NCBI GenBank assembly: GCA_019262145.1
Contig: CP076745.1
Span: 1,237,093-1,301,092, forward strand
Origin: Candidatus Methanogranum gryphiswaldense
Lineage (GTDB): Archaea > Thermoplasmatota > Thermoplasmata > Methanomassiliicoccales > Methanomethylophilaceae
Length of the DNA stretch: 64,000 nt
Direction of reading: 5' to 3'
This document shows, piece by piece, positions 44,711-53,220 of the stretch. Position 1 is the stretch's first letter. Each line of letters opens with the position of its first letter. The translations under genes were made by a program, and so were the position numbers. The notes beneath the pieces are model-generated. The model saw only the letters and a program-made list of their open reading frames with translations. It was not told the origin of the DNA and did not search any database.

Positions 44711-46075
44711 ATGTTGGAAATGAACGAGGTTTTCGAGACCAACAGCATGATCTCCAATGAGAATTTGGATGTCAGAACCATCACGATGGGCATCAGTCTC
44801 CTTGACTGCATAGATTCAGATCTGGATGCTATGTGCGAGAGGATCTATAATAAGATCACGACCTGCGCCAAGGACCTCGTCAGAGTAGGTGACGAGATCG
44901 GTCTAGAATTTGGTATTCCCGTCATAAACAAAAGGGTCTCGGTCACACCGATCGCTTTGATCGGAGCATCCGCGTGTAAGACCTCGGACGATTTCGTAAA
45001 GATAGCAGAGACCTTGGAAAGGGCCGCTGGAAAGATAGGTGTCAATTTCATCGGTGGATATTCAGCGCTGGTCCAGAAAGGCATGACCCGTGCCGATGAG
45101 CTCCTGATAAGATCGATACCAAAGGCATTGAAGGTCACAGACCACATATGCAGTTCCATAAGCCTTGCATCTACAAAGACCGGGATCGATATGGATGCCG
45201 TCAGGCTTATGGGGACCATCGTCAAACAGACAGCGATGGAGACCAAAGACCAGGACTCATTGGGATGTGCAAAGCTGGTGGTATTCTGCAACCCTGCGGA
45301 TGACAATCCATTCATGGCCGGAGCATTCCATGGAGTGACAGAAGGGGACACCGTCATCAATGTAGGTGTCAGCGGACCCGGTGTCATCAAGACCGCGATA
45401 TCCAAAGTAAAGGGAGAGAACTTCGAGGTACTGTGCGAGACAATTAAGAAAACATCTTTCAAGGTCACGAGGGTCGGACAGCTGGTAGCCAAAGAAGCAT
45501 CGAAAAGACTGAACGTACCGTTCGGGATCATTGATCTCTCGCTTGCTCCCACCCCTGCGGTCGGAGATAGTATCGCCGAGATCATCCAAGCAATGGGAAT
45601 AGAGGTCGTTGGTGCCCCAGGTACCACTGCGGCATTGGCCATCCTTAATGACCAGGTAAAGAAAGGAGGCATAATGGCCTCATCTTATGTCGGAGGACTC
45701 AGCGGAGCATTCATACCTGTATCGGAAGACAGCGCGATGGCGTACGCCGCCGAGATAGGCGCACTTACATTAGAGAAACTGGAAGCCATGACGTGTGTAT
45801 GCTCAGTAGGTCTGGACATGATCGCCATACCCGGCGATACACCGGATACCACCATAGCCGGTATAATCGCTGATGAGATGGCCATCGGTATGGTCAATCA
45901 AAAGACGACGGCCGTTAGAGTGATACCTGTCATCGGGAAGAAGGCCGGAGAGCACGCCGAATTCGGTGGACTCCTAGGAAGAGCGGTCATAATGCCAGTG
46001 AACAAATACGGTTGCGCTGAATTTGTAGATCGCGGAGGAAGGATCCCCGCTCCGATTCACAGTTTCAAGAACTGA
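44711..46075 (+). CDS. DUF711 (UPF0210) family protein
   Basis: 454 residues. It has the long conserved alternation of the family: [17 protein letters not shown] (about 21-37), PSKNxFGSA-like glycine-rich stretches and [12 protein letters not shown] (about 220-231). Biochemical role unknown; the fold is related to the pyruvate-formate-lyase barrel. It follows the ACT gene and probably forms a complex with it. Confidence 0.9.
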   Translation: MLEMNEVFETNSMISNENLDVRTITMGISLLDCIDSDLDAMCERIYNKITTCAKDLVRVGDEIGLEFGIPVINKRVSVTPIALIGASACKTSDDFVKIAETLERAAGKIGVNFIGGYSALVQKGMTRADELLIRSIPKALKVTDHICSSISLASTKTGIDMDAVRLMGTIVKQTAMETKDQDSLGCAKLVVFCNPADDNPFMAGAFHGVTEGDTVINVGVSGPGVIKTAISKVKGENFEVLCETIKKTSFKVTRVGQLVAKEASKRLNVPFGIIDLSLAPTPAVGDSIAEIIQAMGIEVVGAPGTTAALAILNDQVKKGGIMASSYVGGLSGAFIPVSEDSAMAYAAEIGALTLEKLEAMTCVCSVGLDMIAIPGDTPDTTIAGIIADEMAIGMVNQKTTAVRVIPVIGKKAGEHAEFGGLLGRAVIMPVNKYGCAEFVDRGGRIPAPIHSFKN

Positions 46076-46231
46076 AACCATTCAACATTTTTCTTTTTTA
46101 TATTTATTCAAAATCTTACGGCACAAAGCCGACGCTGTATTAGAAAATTTAACCGCAATTTTTGACGAAAAGAGATAAGAAAGTATTTAGTCCCCTTTCG
46201 GGGCAAAGTCACAACTAAGATGTGCAAGAGG

Positions 46232-46401
46232 TGGGAGCAGAGGGATTTGAACCCCCGTCAGCGGGTTTCCACCACGGGGGGAGCTACCCCCCGCGAAATT
46301 AACGAGTCATCGCTCCAGTTAATCATCAACTGTCAGCAAACTCATTTTAATCACGCTCAATAACTGGAGCCCGCCAGTCTGCCAGGTTAGCCTATACTCC
46401 C
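46232..46401 (-). tRNA. tRNA-Trp (CCA) with a 97-nt intron
   Basis: Exon 1 is 46401-46364 and exon 2 is 46266-46232 (73 bases total). Acceptor GGGAGTA/TGCTCCC; anticodon stem GCGGG/CCCGC; loop CTCCAGA with anticodon CCA. The intron lies between 37 and 38. It has box C/D-like elements (GTGATTA, CTGA, TGATGA, ATGA) and a guide AACTGGAGC complementary to the anticodon region, plus a six-pair G/C hairpin at its 3' side. Confidence 0.93.
46267..46363 (-). ncRNA. Box C/D-like guide within the tRNA-Trp intron
   Basis: The guide AACTGGAGC before the D-box-like ATGA pairs with GCTCCAGTT of the precursor. Counting five bases upstream of the box selects C34, the known target of euryarchaeal tRNA-Trp introns. 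A second box CTGA follows GAGTTTG, whose target I cannot find. Confidence 0.6.
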
Positions 46402-46418
46402 ATGGTAGCCCGTCAGGG

Positions 46419-46526
46419 TTACTTCTTGCGCATCTTTGCCGCTCTCTTTCTTCTTCTCATTTTCTTCTTGCGCCATTTCCAACGCTGGTTACCGCGTTTC
46501 TTCCAGGCGCGTGAACTTCTCTTCAT
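46419..46526 (-). CDS. Ribosomal protein eL41
   Basis: 35-residue extremely basic peptide (MKRSSRAWKKRGNQRWKWRK...). The pattern of Arg/Lys and Trp (RWKWRKK) matches archaeal eL41, which lies between the ribosomal subunits. It is far below usual gene-finder cutoffs. It sits between two intron-bearing tRNA genes on the same strand. Confidence 0.9.
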   Translation of the reverse strand: MKRSSRAWKKRGNQRWKWRKKKMRRRKRAAKMRKK

Positions 46527-46574
46527 GATATTTCCTCTCGATAGATCCTCATCACACAGGTGACGACCCTCTGG

Positions 46575-46673
46575 CGGGCCCGTCGGGAATTTCGGTCCCT
46601 TTAAGGGAGACTTTCGAACCCGAGGCGTCTGGCTTAGAAGGCCAGCGCTATATCCTGGCTAAGCCACGGGCCC
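46575..46673 (-). tRNA. tRNA-Arg (TCT) with a 24-nt T-loop intron
   Basis: Acceptor GGGCCCG/CGGGCCC, anticodon stem CTGGC/GCCAG with loop CTTCTAA (anticodon TCT). The T-arm is TCGGG...CCCGA, but 31 bases separate its strands instead of 7. A canonical bulge-helix-bulge is visible: TTCG pairs with CGAA (4 bp), flanked by 3-nt bulges AAA and ATT. Cutting after the second base of each bulge removes 46589-46612 and leaves the normal loop TTCGAAT. CCA is encoded at 46572-46574. Confidence 0.93.
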
Positions 46674-46815
46674 CGCAGACCTCCATTCACATCTATCATT
46701 TAAAGGTTTAGTTTAAATGACACATGAAAGATGGAAATCTCCGACGTTCACAGGTAGATATAGCGGACAATTTGACTGATTATTAAAGATTTGCTATATA
46801 ACTTGATTAATTCGG

Positions 46816-47415
46816 TTACCAGTACTTACTGTTGGCGATCACGTCTGAGTCCACGAAATATTGATAGATCGAATTTCCAGTGATCAATAAACAAAGCGCC
46901 TCGGCCATGCAGATTATTGCAAGCAGTACCATAAATGGCCACCAGTTGAACAGTTTACCGAACAACATCACGATCTTTTCTGCAAAACTTGCGATCATAT
47001 ACACAACTGCACCGGCCACGAAAGCGATTATTACTCTGGGCCATCCGCTCCCCAGCAATTCGAGACCCTCTATATCCGCACAACGACCCAACAGTAGATA
47101 TGCAATGAAAATAACAACAAGGCCCAGTATAACTGCAAAATGAACTTCGCGGAATGGTCTTATGACCATTGTAAATCCCATCAATACTATGACAAGAGAT
47201 GTAAATATCCCCCAAGAAGCATATTTTGAAAGGGTCAGGCCTATCATGACCACCCCGAATATCACACCTAGTGCCATAAGGACATTGTACTTCCAAGATG
47301 GCTGATCCTTCTTGTAAAAATATACAATAACAAGAGCCAATGCTCCACCGATAAGCAATATTACCTCTGGAATGTGACTCGCGTAAAAGTCCTGTATGGT
47401 CATCGTGTAGTCCAT
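46816..47415 (-). CDS. Membrane protein of unknown function, about six TM
   Basis: 199 residues with hydrophobic segments at about 14-33, 43-59, 66-82, 92-108, 126-145 and 157-177. No domain recognised. A start four codons in (MTIQDF) is also possible. Monocistronic. Confidence 0.65.
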   Translation of the reverse strand: MDYTMTIQDFYASHIPEVILLIGGALALVIVYFYKKDQPSWKYNVLMALGVIFGVVMIGLTLSKYASWGIFTSLVIVLMGFTMVIRPFREVHFAVILGLVVIFIAYLLLGRCADIEGLELLGSGWPRVIIAFVAGAVVYMIASFAEKIVMLFGKLFNWWPFMVLLAIICMAEALCLLITGNSIYQYFVDSDVIANSKYW

Positions 47416-47572
47416 ATCTGGTGATTGCGTATTTTGATTATAATACTTGACGATGAAACGTACCCCTTATGATGCTTTGTTGTAGATGCTACAACCATTA
47501 TTCTCATTTTCAAGAAGTCGTATGCATCTTTCGAACAAGATTAAAATACTATCTTGAAACGATACCTCTCTA

Positions 47573-48040
47573 ATGTCAGAAATAATCTACAAAGAATCCC
47601 AAAGACAACTGCCGTGGATAATATCGGCCCTGATAATATTGATGGCTGCCATTGTTGAGGCCGTATTATTCTACAGCTACTTCTATCAAGATCGTAACTC
47701 TGTTCCTTGGTATCTATTAGCAGTAGTAACGGTTCTGATGGTTTCCCTCGTGTATCTTGCTCTGTTCCTGAGAACCACTGTGACCGTAACAGAAGATGAG
47801 GTCATCATAAAGACAATCCCTGTACGGAGGATCTTAAAAAAGAAGATAAAGAACGTCGAGATCCAAGATATCAAAGCCCTGCGTCAATACGGAGGATGGG
47901 GAATAAGATACACTGGCAAAAAGATTGGATACATCAGCTACGGTGACAAACGCGGAGTCATGCTCCACTTCGAAAAAGGAAACGATATAATGATATCTTC
48001 AAAGGATCCAGAAGCCCTTATGGAAGCTATCACTTCGTGA
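47573..48040 (+). CDS. Membrane protein with PH-like domain
   Basis: 155 residues: two membrane helices (about 12-33 and 43-64) then a beta-rich PH-like domain (about 70-155) with TVTVTEDEVIIKTIPVRR and GGWGIRYTGKKIGYISYG, resembling small bacterial PH-domain membrane proteins. Its last 11 bases overlap the 3' end of the convergent regulator gene. Confidence 0.65.
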   Translation: MSEIIYKESQRQLPWIISALIILMAAIVEAVLFYSYFYQDRNSVPWYLLAVVTVLMVSLVYLALFLRTTVTVTEDEVIIKTIPVRRILKKKIKNVEIQDIKALRQYGGWGIRYTGKKIGYISYGDKRGVMLHFEKGNDIMISSKDPEALMEAITS

Positions 48041-48566
48041 CCTTCGGCGGAGTGATTATCAGACCTATCGAATGCATTTTCCTCTCGGGGGTGGCTGGAT
48101 TTTCCGCCAACCTCGAGATGGTCCTTCCGATGATCTGCACCGCATTATCCAACTCATATTCGGTGGCATATATTGGAGCTGTTGTGAATCCCATTATGTC
48201 TTTCTTGAGATCGAAACCTTCTCTTCTGAGTCCATTTTGAAACTCCTGAATGAATGCCATACAATATTGTGTGAACAATGCTAATAAGAATTCAGGAGAT
48301 GGGTCCACTTGATCCTCAGAAGGCATGAATGCTTCTTCGGCCAAAGAATACGTCTTTTCCACAGTTCCGCGTTTTCTTGTTGTATCAACTACTGTCACAA
48401 GACCCGCTTTCTCAAGTTTTGCAAGATGCCTATACATCGTAGAGCGCGGTATGTCCTGACATCTTGTACATAATCCTTTGACTGATATCTTCTCTGCATA
48501 TCTGATCTCCAGCAATATCTTTCCTCTGACAGGATCAATTAGATTTTCCAAGATCTTACTATCCAT
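48030..48566 (-). CDS. Winged-helix transcriptional regulator (ArsR/HTH_20 type)
   Basis: 178 residues. Winged helix at about 1-75: ENLIDPVRGKILLEIRYAEK, KGLCTRCQDIPRSTMYRHLA (recognition helix) and KAGLVTVVDTTRKRGTVEKTY (wing). The C-terminal half is helical with no recognised ligand domain. It is divergent from the MarC gene; a target there is possible. Confidence 0.8.
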   Translation of the reverse strand: MDSKILENLIDPVRGKILLEIRYAEKISVKGLCTRCQDIPRSTMYRHLAKLEKAGLVTVVDTTRKRGTVEKTYSLAEEAFMPSEDQVDPSPEFLLALFTQYCMAFIQEFQNGLRREGFDLKKDIMGFTTAPIYATEYELDNAVQIIGRTISRLAENPATPERKMHSIGLIITPPKVTK

Positions 48567-48679
48567 AATCTCAATATGAGAATGATTTCAAGGTAATAAT
48601 AAATCTCCACTGCTAAAAATAAGAATGATGATACTGTCAAAAGAAAGGTATTATATCTCAGATGTCTTGATTTGCTACC

Positions 48680-49303
48680 ATGGACGTCGGAGTATTGATC
48701 ACACTAACAGTAGCTTTGTTCTTCATACTAGACCCATTCGCTAGTCTACCGGTGTTCATATCAGTAACAAAAAATCTGGACCAAAAGGAGATTAAGGCCT
48801 ATGCGAACAAAGCCGTACTAGTTGCGGCCATCCTTCTTTTCGTATTCGTATTCGTAGGTTCTGACCTCATGGGGATCTTTGGGGTCACCATGGACAGTTT
48901 CCGTGTAGCCGGTGGTGCAGTGCTTTTCATGATGTCTATCGAATTGATATTCGGACTGAAACTTGCCAAGATGGATGATGAAAAGGGAGCTGCTTGGGTC
49001 ATCATCGCTACTCCTATACTTACCGGCCCCGGAGTCATAACGACAGCGGTTCTATTCTCAGCGCAATATGGAGCGGCCATAGTGCTCATTGCAGGCGTCA
49101 TCGCGCTTCTGCTTACATGGATAATCCTAAGAAGCGCAACGGTCATTATGAAATTCGTCGGAGAACAGGTGATCGGCATACTCTCCAAGATAATCGGTCT
49201 TCTAATCGCTGCGATGGCCGTAGAATACATATTCGGAGGGGCATTGGCGTGGTTCAATAACAATTCTGTAGAACTAATCTCCCTGGCACTTTCCTTCATA
49301 TAA
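48680..49303 (+). CDS. MarC-family membrane protein
   Basis: 207 residues with six membrane helices. The signature DPFASLPVFISVTKN (about 18-32), then GGAVLFMMSIELIFG and ATPILTGPGVITTAVLFSAQ (about 109-128), is characteristic of MarC/UPF0056. Function of the family is unresolved; members were once thought to export drugs. Confidence 0.9.
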   Translation: MDVGVLITLTVALFFILDPFASLPVFISVTKNLDQKEIKAYANKAVLVAAILLFVFVFVGSDLMGIFGVTMDSFRVAGGAVLFMMSIELIFGLKLAKMDDEKGAAWVIIATPILTGPGVITTAVLFSAQYGAAIVLIAGVIALLLTWIILRSATVIMKFVGEQVIGILSKIIGLLIAAMAVEYIFGGALAWFNNNSVELISLALSFI

Positions 49304-49393
49304 GATCAATAAGTAAATTCAGCTTCAAACAATCATGGGAAAAGAATAACTCCTTTGATATCGATGTTACATGAATTACTGGAGGATGATGAA

Positions 49394-50014
49394 ATGGATG
49401 AGAACTCGCTCTATATCCGTGAAAGAAAGATAGAACATACCATAGATGCCCTTCAAAAGAACGGCATCAATGGATATTTTGCACATTCGAGAGGAGAACT
49501 TTACTCACTGATAGAGAAGATAGTTCCCGCAGGATCATCTGTTGCTTCAGGAGGATCGATGACACTCTCTGAGACCAATGTGTTCAGTTTCCTGAAAACA
49601 GAATACAATTACTTAGAATACGACCATGGAGATCCAAAAGCATCACGTATAATCTTCTCATCCGATGCATTCCTTTGCAGCGCGAACGCCATCACAGAGG
49701 AAGGAGAGATATACAATGTGGATGGGAACGGCAACAGGGTAGCTGCCATGATATGGGGGCCGGAGAAGGTCATAATCGTAGCAGGGGCCAACAAGATCGT
49801 GCCTGATCTCGATTCCGCGAAAAAACGCTGTAAAGACATATCCGGACCAATGAACGCAAAAAGACTCAACAAAGTCACCCCGTGTGTAAAGACTGGACGT
49901 TGTATGGACTGTAATTCACCGGACAGGATATGCAACGAATACGTACTTATCAAAAAACAGCGCATAAAGGAAAGAATGCATGTGATATTCCTGAACGAGG
50001 ACCTTGGATACTGA
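49394..50014 (+). CDS. LUD-domain protein (LutC/DUF162-like)
   Basis: 206 residues from ATG 49394, which has GGAGG eight bases upstream; upstream TTG/ATG codons extend the frame to 49355. The LUD pattern VASGGSMTLSETNVF, SSDAFLCSANAITEEGEIYN and VIIVAGANKIVPDLDSA is clear. C-terminal cysteines CVKTGRCMDCNSPDRIC may hold Zn or Fe-S. Relatives act in lactate oxidation or redox; exact role unknown. Confidence 0.85.
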   Translation: MDENSLYIRERKIEHTIDALQKNGINGYFAHSRGELYSLIEKIVPAGSSVASGGSMTLSETNVFSFLKTEYNYLEYDHGDPKASRIIFSSDAFLCSANAITEEGEIYNVDGNGNRVAAMIWGPEKVIIVAGANKIVPDLDSAKKRCKDISGPMNAKRLNKVTPCVKTGRCMDCNSPDRICNEYVLIKKQRIKERMHVIFLNEDLGY

Positions 50015-50079
50015 CCGTACACTCTTTTACTGAGTGGATAATCATAAGGATAAGGATCTTGGGAATCACCCAATAGTCT

Positions 50080-50445
50080 TTACTCTTCTTTCTTTGCTTT
50101 CTCCGGGATCTTCACCGTATCTATGACCTTCTTGGCGTTCGGTGAAGTGTACTCGTTCTTCATGACAAGACATTGCTTGGGGCAGGATTCGACACAACTC
50201 CTACATTGAACACATGACATCCTATCTATCGTCCAGATACGTGCAGCTTTATCCACCGTCAACGCGTCCGCTGGACACTTCTTAGCACATATCCCACACA
50301 GTATGCATTGTTCAGCATCGATCTCCACGTGCCCCCTTGTGCTCTCCTGCCACTTCCTAGGAACCGTCGGATATAATCTGGTGGACGGTCTCTTGAAAGC
50401 ACTTGATAATACTGTCCTGCCTATCTTGAAAGAGCCCATATTCAT
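50080..50445 (-). CDS. echF: Ech hydrogenase ferredoxin-like subunit
   Basis: 121 residues with two 4Fe-4S binding motifs, CILCGICAKKCP and CVQCRSCVESCP, matching EchF/NuoI/HycF. It carries electrons between ferredoxin and the small subunit. ATG 50445 overlaps the echE stop (ATGA); ATG 50439 is also possible and has better spacing to GGAG. Last gene of the ech operon. Confidence 0.9.
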   Translation of the reverse strand: MNMGSFKIGRTVLSSAFKRPSTRLYPTVPRKWQESTRGHVEIDAEQCILCGICAKKCPADALTVDKAARIWTIDRMSCVQCRSCVESCPKQCLVMKNEYTSPNAKKVIDTVKIPEKAKKEE

Positions 50446-51524
50446 CTCTCCGTACAGCTGATGCATGGATCTATCGTCATCACCATCATTGTCACATCAT
50501 TAAGGTCGCATCCCTGAAGGACCTTCACCAGTATCGGTATGTTCGCATTAGTAGGTGTTCTAACGCGTGCCCTGTCGAGATACTTGGTTCCATTGCCTTT
50601 GACATAATAGAACGCCTCCCCCCTGGGCTGTTCTATCCTGACGATGAACTCGCCCACGGGAGGCATCCCTTTGACGGGGATGTTCACTGGACCTTCCGGT
50701 ATGTTCTCTATATCTTTGATTATCAGATCTATGGATTGGAATACCTCCCGCACCCTGACCTTGCATCTCGCATAACAGTCGCCGTCGGTCTCGAGTATCG
50801 GCTTGAATCCGAGTTCCTTGTATTTTCCCAGATCCAAACATCTGACGTCGTTGTTGACTCCCGATCCTCTTGCAGTCGGACCGGTAGCACCGAGTTTCAT
50901 GATGTCCTCTTTGGATAGCTTTCCAACTCCGCACATCCTGTTCTTCACTGAAGCATCCTCGAGGAAAACATTTGTTATCACCGATAGTTCCTTCCTCATG
51001 TTCTCCAGGATCGCGACTATCTCTGCGAGCGACTCCTTGGAAATGTCTTTGAACTGTCCTCCGATCCTAGTAAAAGAAAGGATGACCCTGCCTCCTGTCG
51101 ACTTCTCGAATATATCGAGTATTGCCTCACGTAAACGCCAGCAATTCATGAAAAGGCTCTCAAATCCCATAGCATCCGCCAAAAGACCCAGCCATAAAAG
51201 ATGACTGTGTATCCTTGAGAGTTCATGGAAGATCGTGCGCAGATGTTCCGCCCTCTCCGGAACTTTGATATCCATCAATCCTTCCACAGCGGCAGCGTAT
51301 CCCCAACTGTGTCCAAAACTGCAGATACCGCACACCCTCTCCATTACAAAGCACATTAGCTGGTAGTCGTTATGTTCTACCAATTTCTCCAGACCTCTGT
51401 GCACATACCCTATGGATGGTATGGCCCTTATCACCTTTTCATCCTCTAGTTCGAGGTCCAAGTGTATCGGCTCCGGTAACGCTGGATGCTGCGGACCGAA
51501 TGGAATTATGGTTCTCTTGCCCAT
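50442..51524 (-). CDS. echE: Ech hydrogenase large [NiFe] subunit
   Basis: 360 residues. All four Ni ligands are present: CGIC in MERVCGICSFGHS (Cys65, Cys68) and CISC in the C-terminal DPCISCTER (Cys354, Cys357), so this is a true hydrogenase rather than an Fpo/Nuo subunit. Unlike many [NiFe] enzymes it has only three residues after the last cysteine, so no maturation-protease tail of normal length; the EchE-type lineage often lacks one. Start at 51524 follows GGGGGTGG by five bases and overlaps echD's TGA. Confidence 0.95.
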   Translation of the reverse strand: MGKRTIIPFGPQHPALPEPIHLDLELEDEKVIRAIPSIGYVHRGLEKLVEHNDYQLMCFVMERVCGICSFGHSWGYAAAVEGLMDIKVPERAEHLRTIFHELSRIHSHLLWLGLLADAMGFESLFMNCWRLREAILDIFEKSTGGRVILSFTRIGGQFKDISKESLAEIVAILENMRKELSVITNVFLEDASVKNRMCGVGKLSKEDIMKLGATGPTARGSGVNNDVRCLDLGKYKELGFKPILETDGDCYARCKVRVREVFQSIDLIIKDIENIPEGPVNIPVKGMPPVGEFIVRIEQPRGEAFYYVKGNGTKYLDRARVRTPTNANIPILVKVLQGCDLNDVTMMVMTIDPCISCTER

Positions 51525-51895
51525 CATTCCACCCCCTTTTTGACTTCTGTCTTCCATGGTGTTTTAGATGAAAGCTTAAAGAAATTGCCCTTATAATCCA
51601 AAACAAGGTCCGTAAACTCAATCCCGAAAAGATCGTGCATCTCGTTCTCAAATATGAAAGCAGGCCAGAAAGAACCGCTTATACTAGGGACCGTCATATC
51701 ATCTGGCACATATACTTTGTAATTGATCATTTGGAAGTCTTTGTCAAAAGAATACAGGATCTCTGTTTTTCCATCCTTTGAAGTTGCACATATCTGTACC
51801 ACTCTGTATCCGTTATCCGCAAGCTCCTTCGCTTTTGCTGGAAGGTCCGAATAAGATGTCTCTGTTATCTCCTGCGCCTTCTGTGATTCGGTCAT
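51524..51895 (-). CDS. echD: Ech hydrogenase subunit D (NuoC-like)
   Basis: 123-residue soluble subunit homologous to NuoC; YSDLPAKAKELADNGYRVVQ and IFENEMHDLFGIEFTDL (about 84-100) match the 30-kDa subunit family. It joins the peripheral arm and contacts the large subunit. It overlaps echC by 4 bases. Confidence 0.92.
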   Translation of the reverse strand: MTESQKAQEITETSYSDLPAKAKELADNGYRVVQICATSKDGKTEILYSFDKDFQMINYKVYVPDDMTVPSISGSFWPAFIFENEMHDLFGIEFTDLVLDYKGNFFKLSSKTPWKTEVKKGVE

Positions 51896-52338
51896 TGATC
51901 CTTCCTCCCCTTATCCTGAAGGGCTTTGCTCTTTTCTTCGAGTATTCCCAACGCCTTTACCACTCCGTCTATTATCGCTTCGGGTCTGGCGGCACATCCT
52001 GGAACATATATGTCCACGGGTATCGCCTTGTCAGTACCTCCTAGGATGTTGTAACATTTTTTGAATACACCGCCGCTATTCGCACATATGCCTATGGCCA
52101 CAACCACTTTGGGATCTGGCATTTGTTCATAGATCTGTTTTACAACATCACGGTTCTGTTCATTGATAGAACCTGTGACCAACAAGATGTCTGCGTGTTT
52201 AGGATTGCCAGTATTGACAATACCGAATCTTTCAAGGTCGTACATTGGAGTGAGACAGGCCAATACCTCGATGTCACATCCATTGCAACTTGAGCCGTCG
52301 TAATGAATTACCCATGGTGATTTTGTTAAGTATGACAT
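51892..52338 (-). CDS. echC: Ech hydrogenase small subunit (NuoB-like)
   Basis: 148 residues. Proximal 4Fe-4S ligands Cys18, Cys21 (SSCNGCD), Cys85 (AIGICANSGG) and Cys115 (VPGCAARP), the usual C-x2-C...C...C pattern. It passes electrons from the ferredoxin subunit to the Ni-Fe centre. TTGCACCTCC on the plus strand gives GGAGGTGCAA, a strong ribosome site just before the start. Confidence 0.95.
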   Translation of the reverse strand: MSYLTKSPWVIHYDGSSCNGCDIEVLACLTPMYDLERFGIVNTGNPKHADILLVTGSINEQNRDVVKQIYEQMPDPKVVVAIGICANSGGVFKKCYNILGGTDKAIPVDIYVPGCAARPEAIIDGVVKALGILEEKSKALQDKGRKDQ

Positions 52339-52350
52339 ATTTGCACCTCC

Positions 52351-53220
52351 TTAGAACACCCATATCAATAGTGCCACATTGATCAATCCCAAAAGTATGG
52401 CAACTACCCAAGAACTCTTTAGTGCCATCTGCCATTTCATCCTTGCAAAACTGTTGTCTACAAATGTTTCCAAGAAGAATGAGACAACAGCGATCACTAT
52501 ACCTATCGCATATCCCCACCAGGTCCCATTACAGAAGAAGAGGAATACAATACCCAGAAGCATGATGTTCTCATACCAGTGAGCTATCTCCACATATGCT
52601 AAGGTCCTTCCCGAAAATTCAGTTGTGACTCCTTTTACTATATCTTGATGGGCATGATGTGACATGCTGAGGTCAAATGGCGACTTCCTGAACTTGATCG
52701 TCAATATGAATAGGAATCCGACGAATATGCCGATCATCGTGACAAATGGCATCTTGTCGCCGTTTAGAATATCCGAGACATTGAAACTTCCACATGCCAG
52801 ATAGAAACCTATCATCGTAAGCAATACCATTGGCTCATAGGCCATCATCTGATAGAGCTCCCTTTCGGCACCTACCTGCGAGTAGGGAGAATTGGATGAA
52901 TACGCAGCCAGAACAAGGAATATGTTCGCCAGTGTCAATGTGAACACTACAAGTAAAAGGTCACCTCCCGCGAAGAAGATGCAACCTGTTATAACCACGA
53001 ACAACAAGAAACAAAGTACATAGAAATCCTGCACTTTGTTGACCGTGACCTGATCCTTCCCCATCAGTTTCCTTACATCGTAATATGGTTGGATCACCGG
53101 AGGGCCTACTCTGCGTTGCATTCTTGCACTAACTTTCCTGTCCAATCCAGCCAAGATACATCCAAAGATGGGTGCCAGGACCAGATAACCTATCATCAAT
53201 ACCAGATATAGCGTATTCAT
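52351..53220 (-). CDS. echB: Ech hydrogenase membrane subunit B (NuoH-like)
   Basis: 289 residues, about eight helices. PIFGCILAGLDRKVSARMQRR (quoted region 18-38) and SPYSQVGAERELYQMMAYEP (about 112-131) are NuoH/EchB signatures of the quinone-like cavity and proton path. It links the peripheral arm to the antiporter-like EchA. It overlaps echA's stop by 4 bases. Confidence 0.95.
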   Translation of the reverse strand: MNTLYLVLMIGYLVLAPIFGCILAGLDRKVSARMQRRVGPPVIQPYYDVRKLMGKDQVTVNKVQDFYVLCFLLFVVITGCIFFAGGDLLLVVFTLTLANIFLVLAAYSSNSPYSQVGAERELYQMMAYEPMVLLTMIGFYLACGSFNVSDILNGDKMPFVTMIGIFVGFLFILTIKFRKSPFDLSMSHHAHQDIVKGVTTEFSGRTLAYVEIAHWYENIMLLGIVFLFFCNGTWWGYAIGIVIAVVSFFLETFVDNSFARMKWQMALKSSWVVAILLGLINVALLIWVF

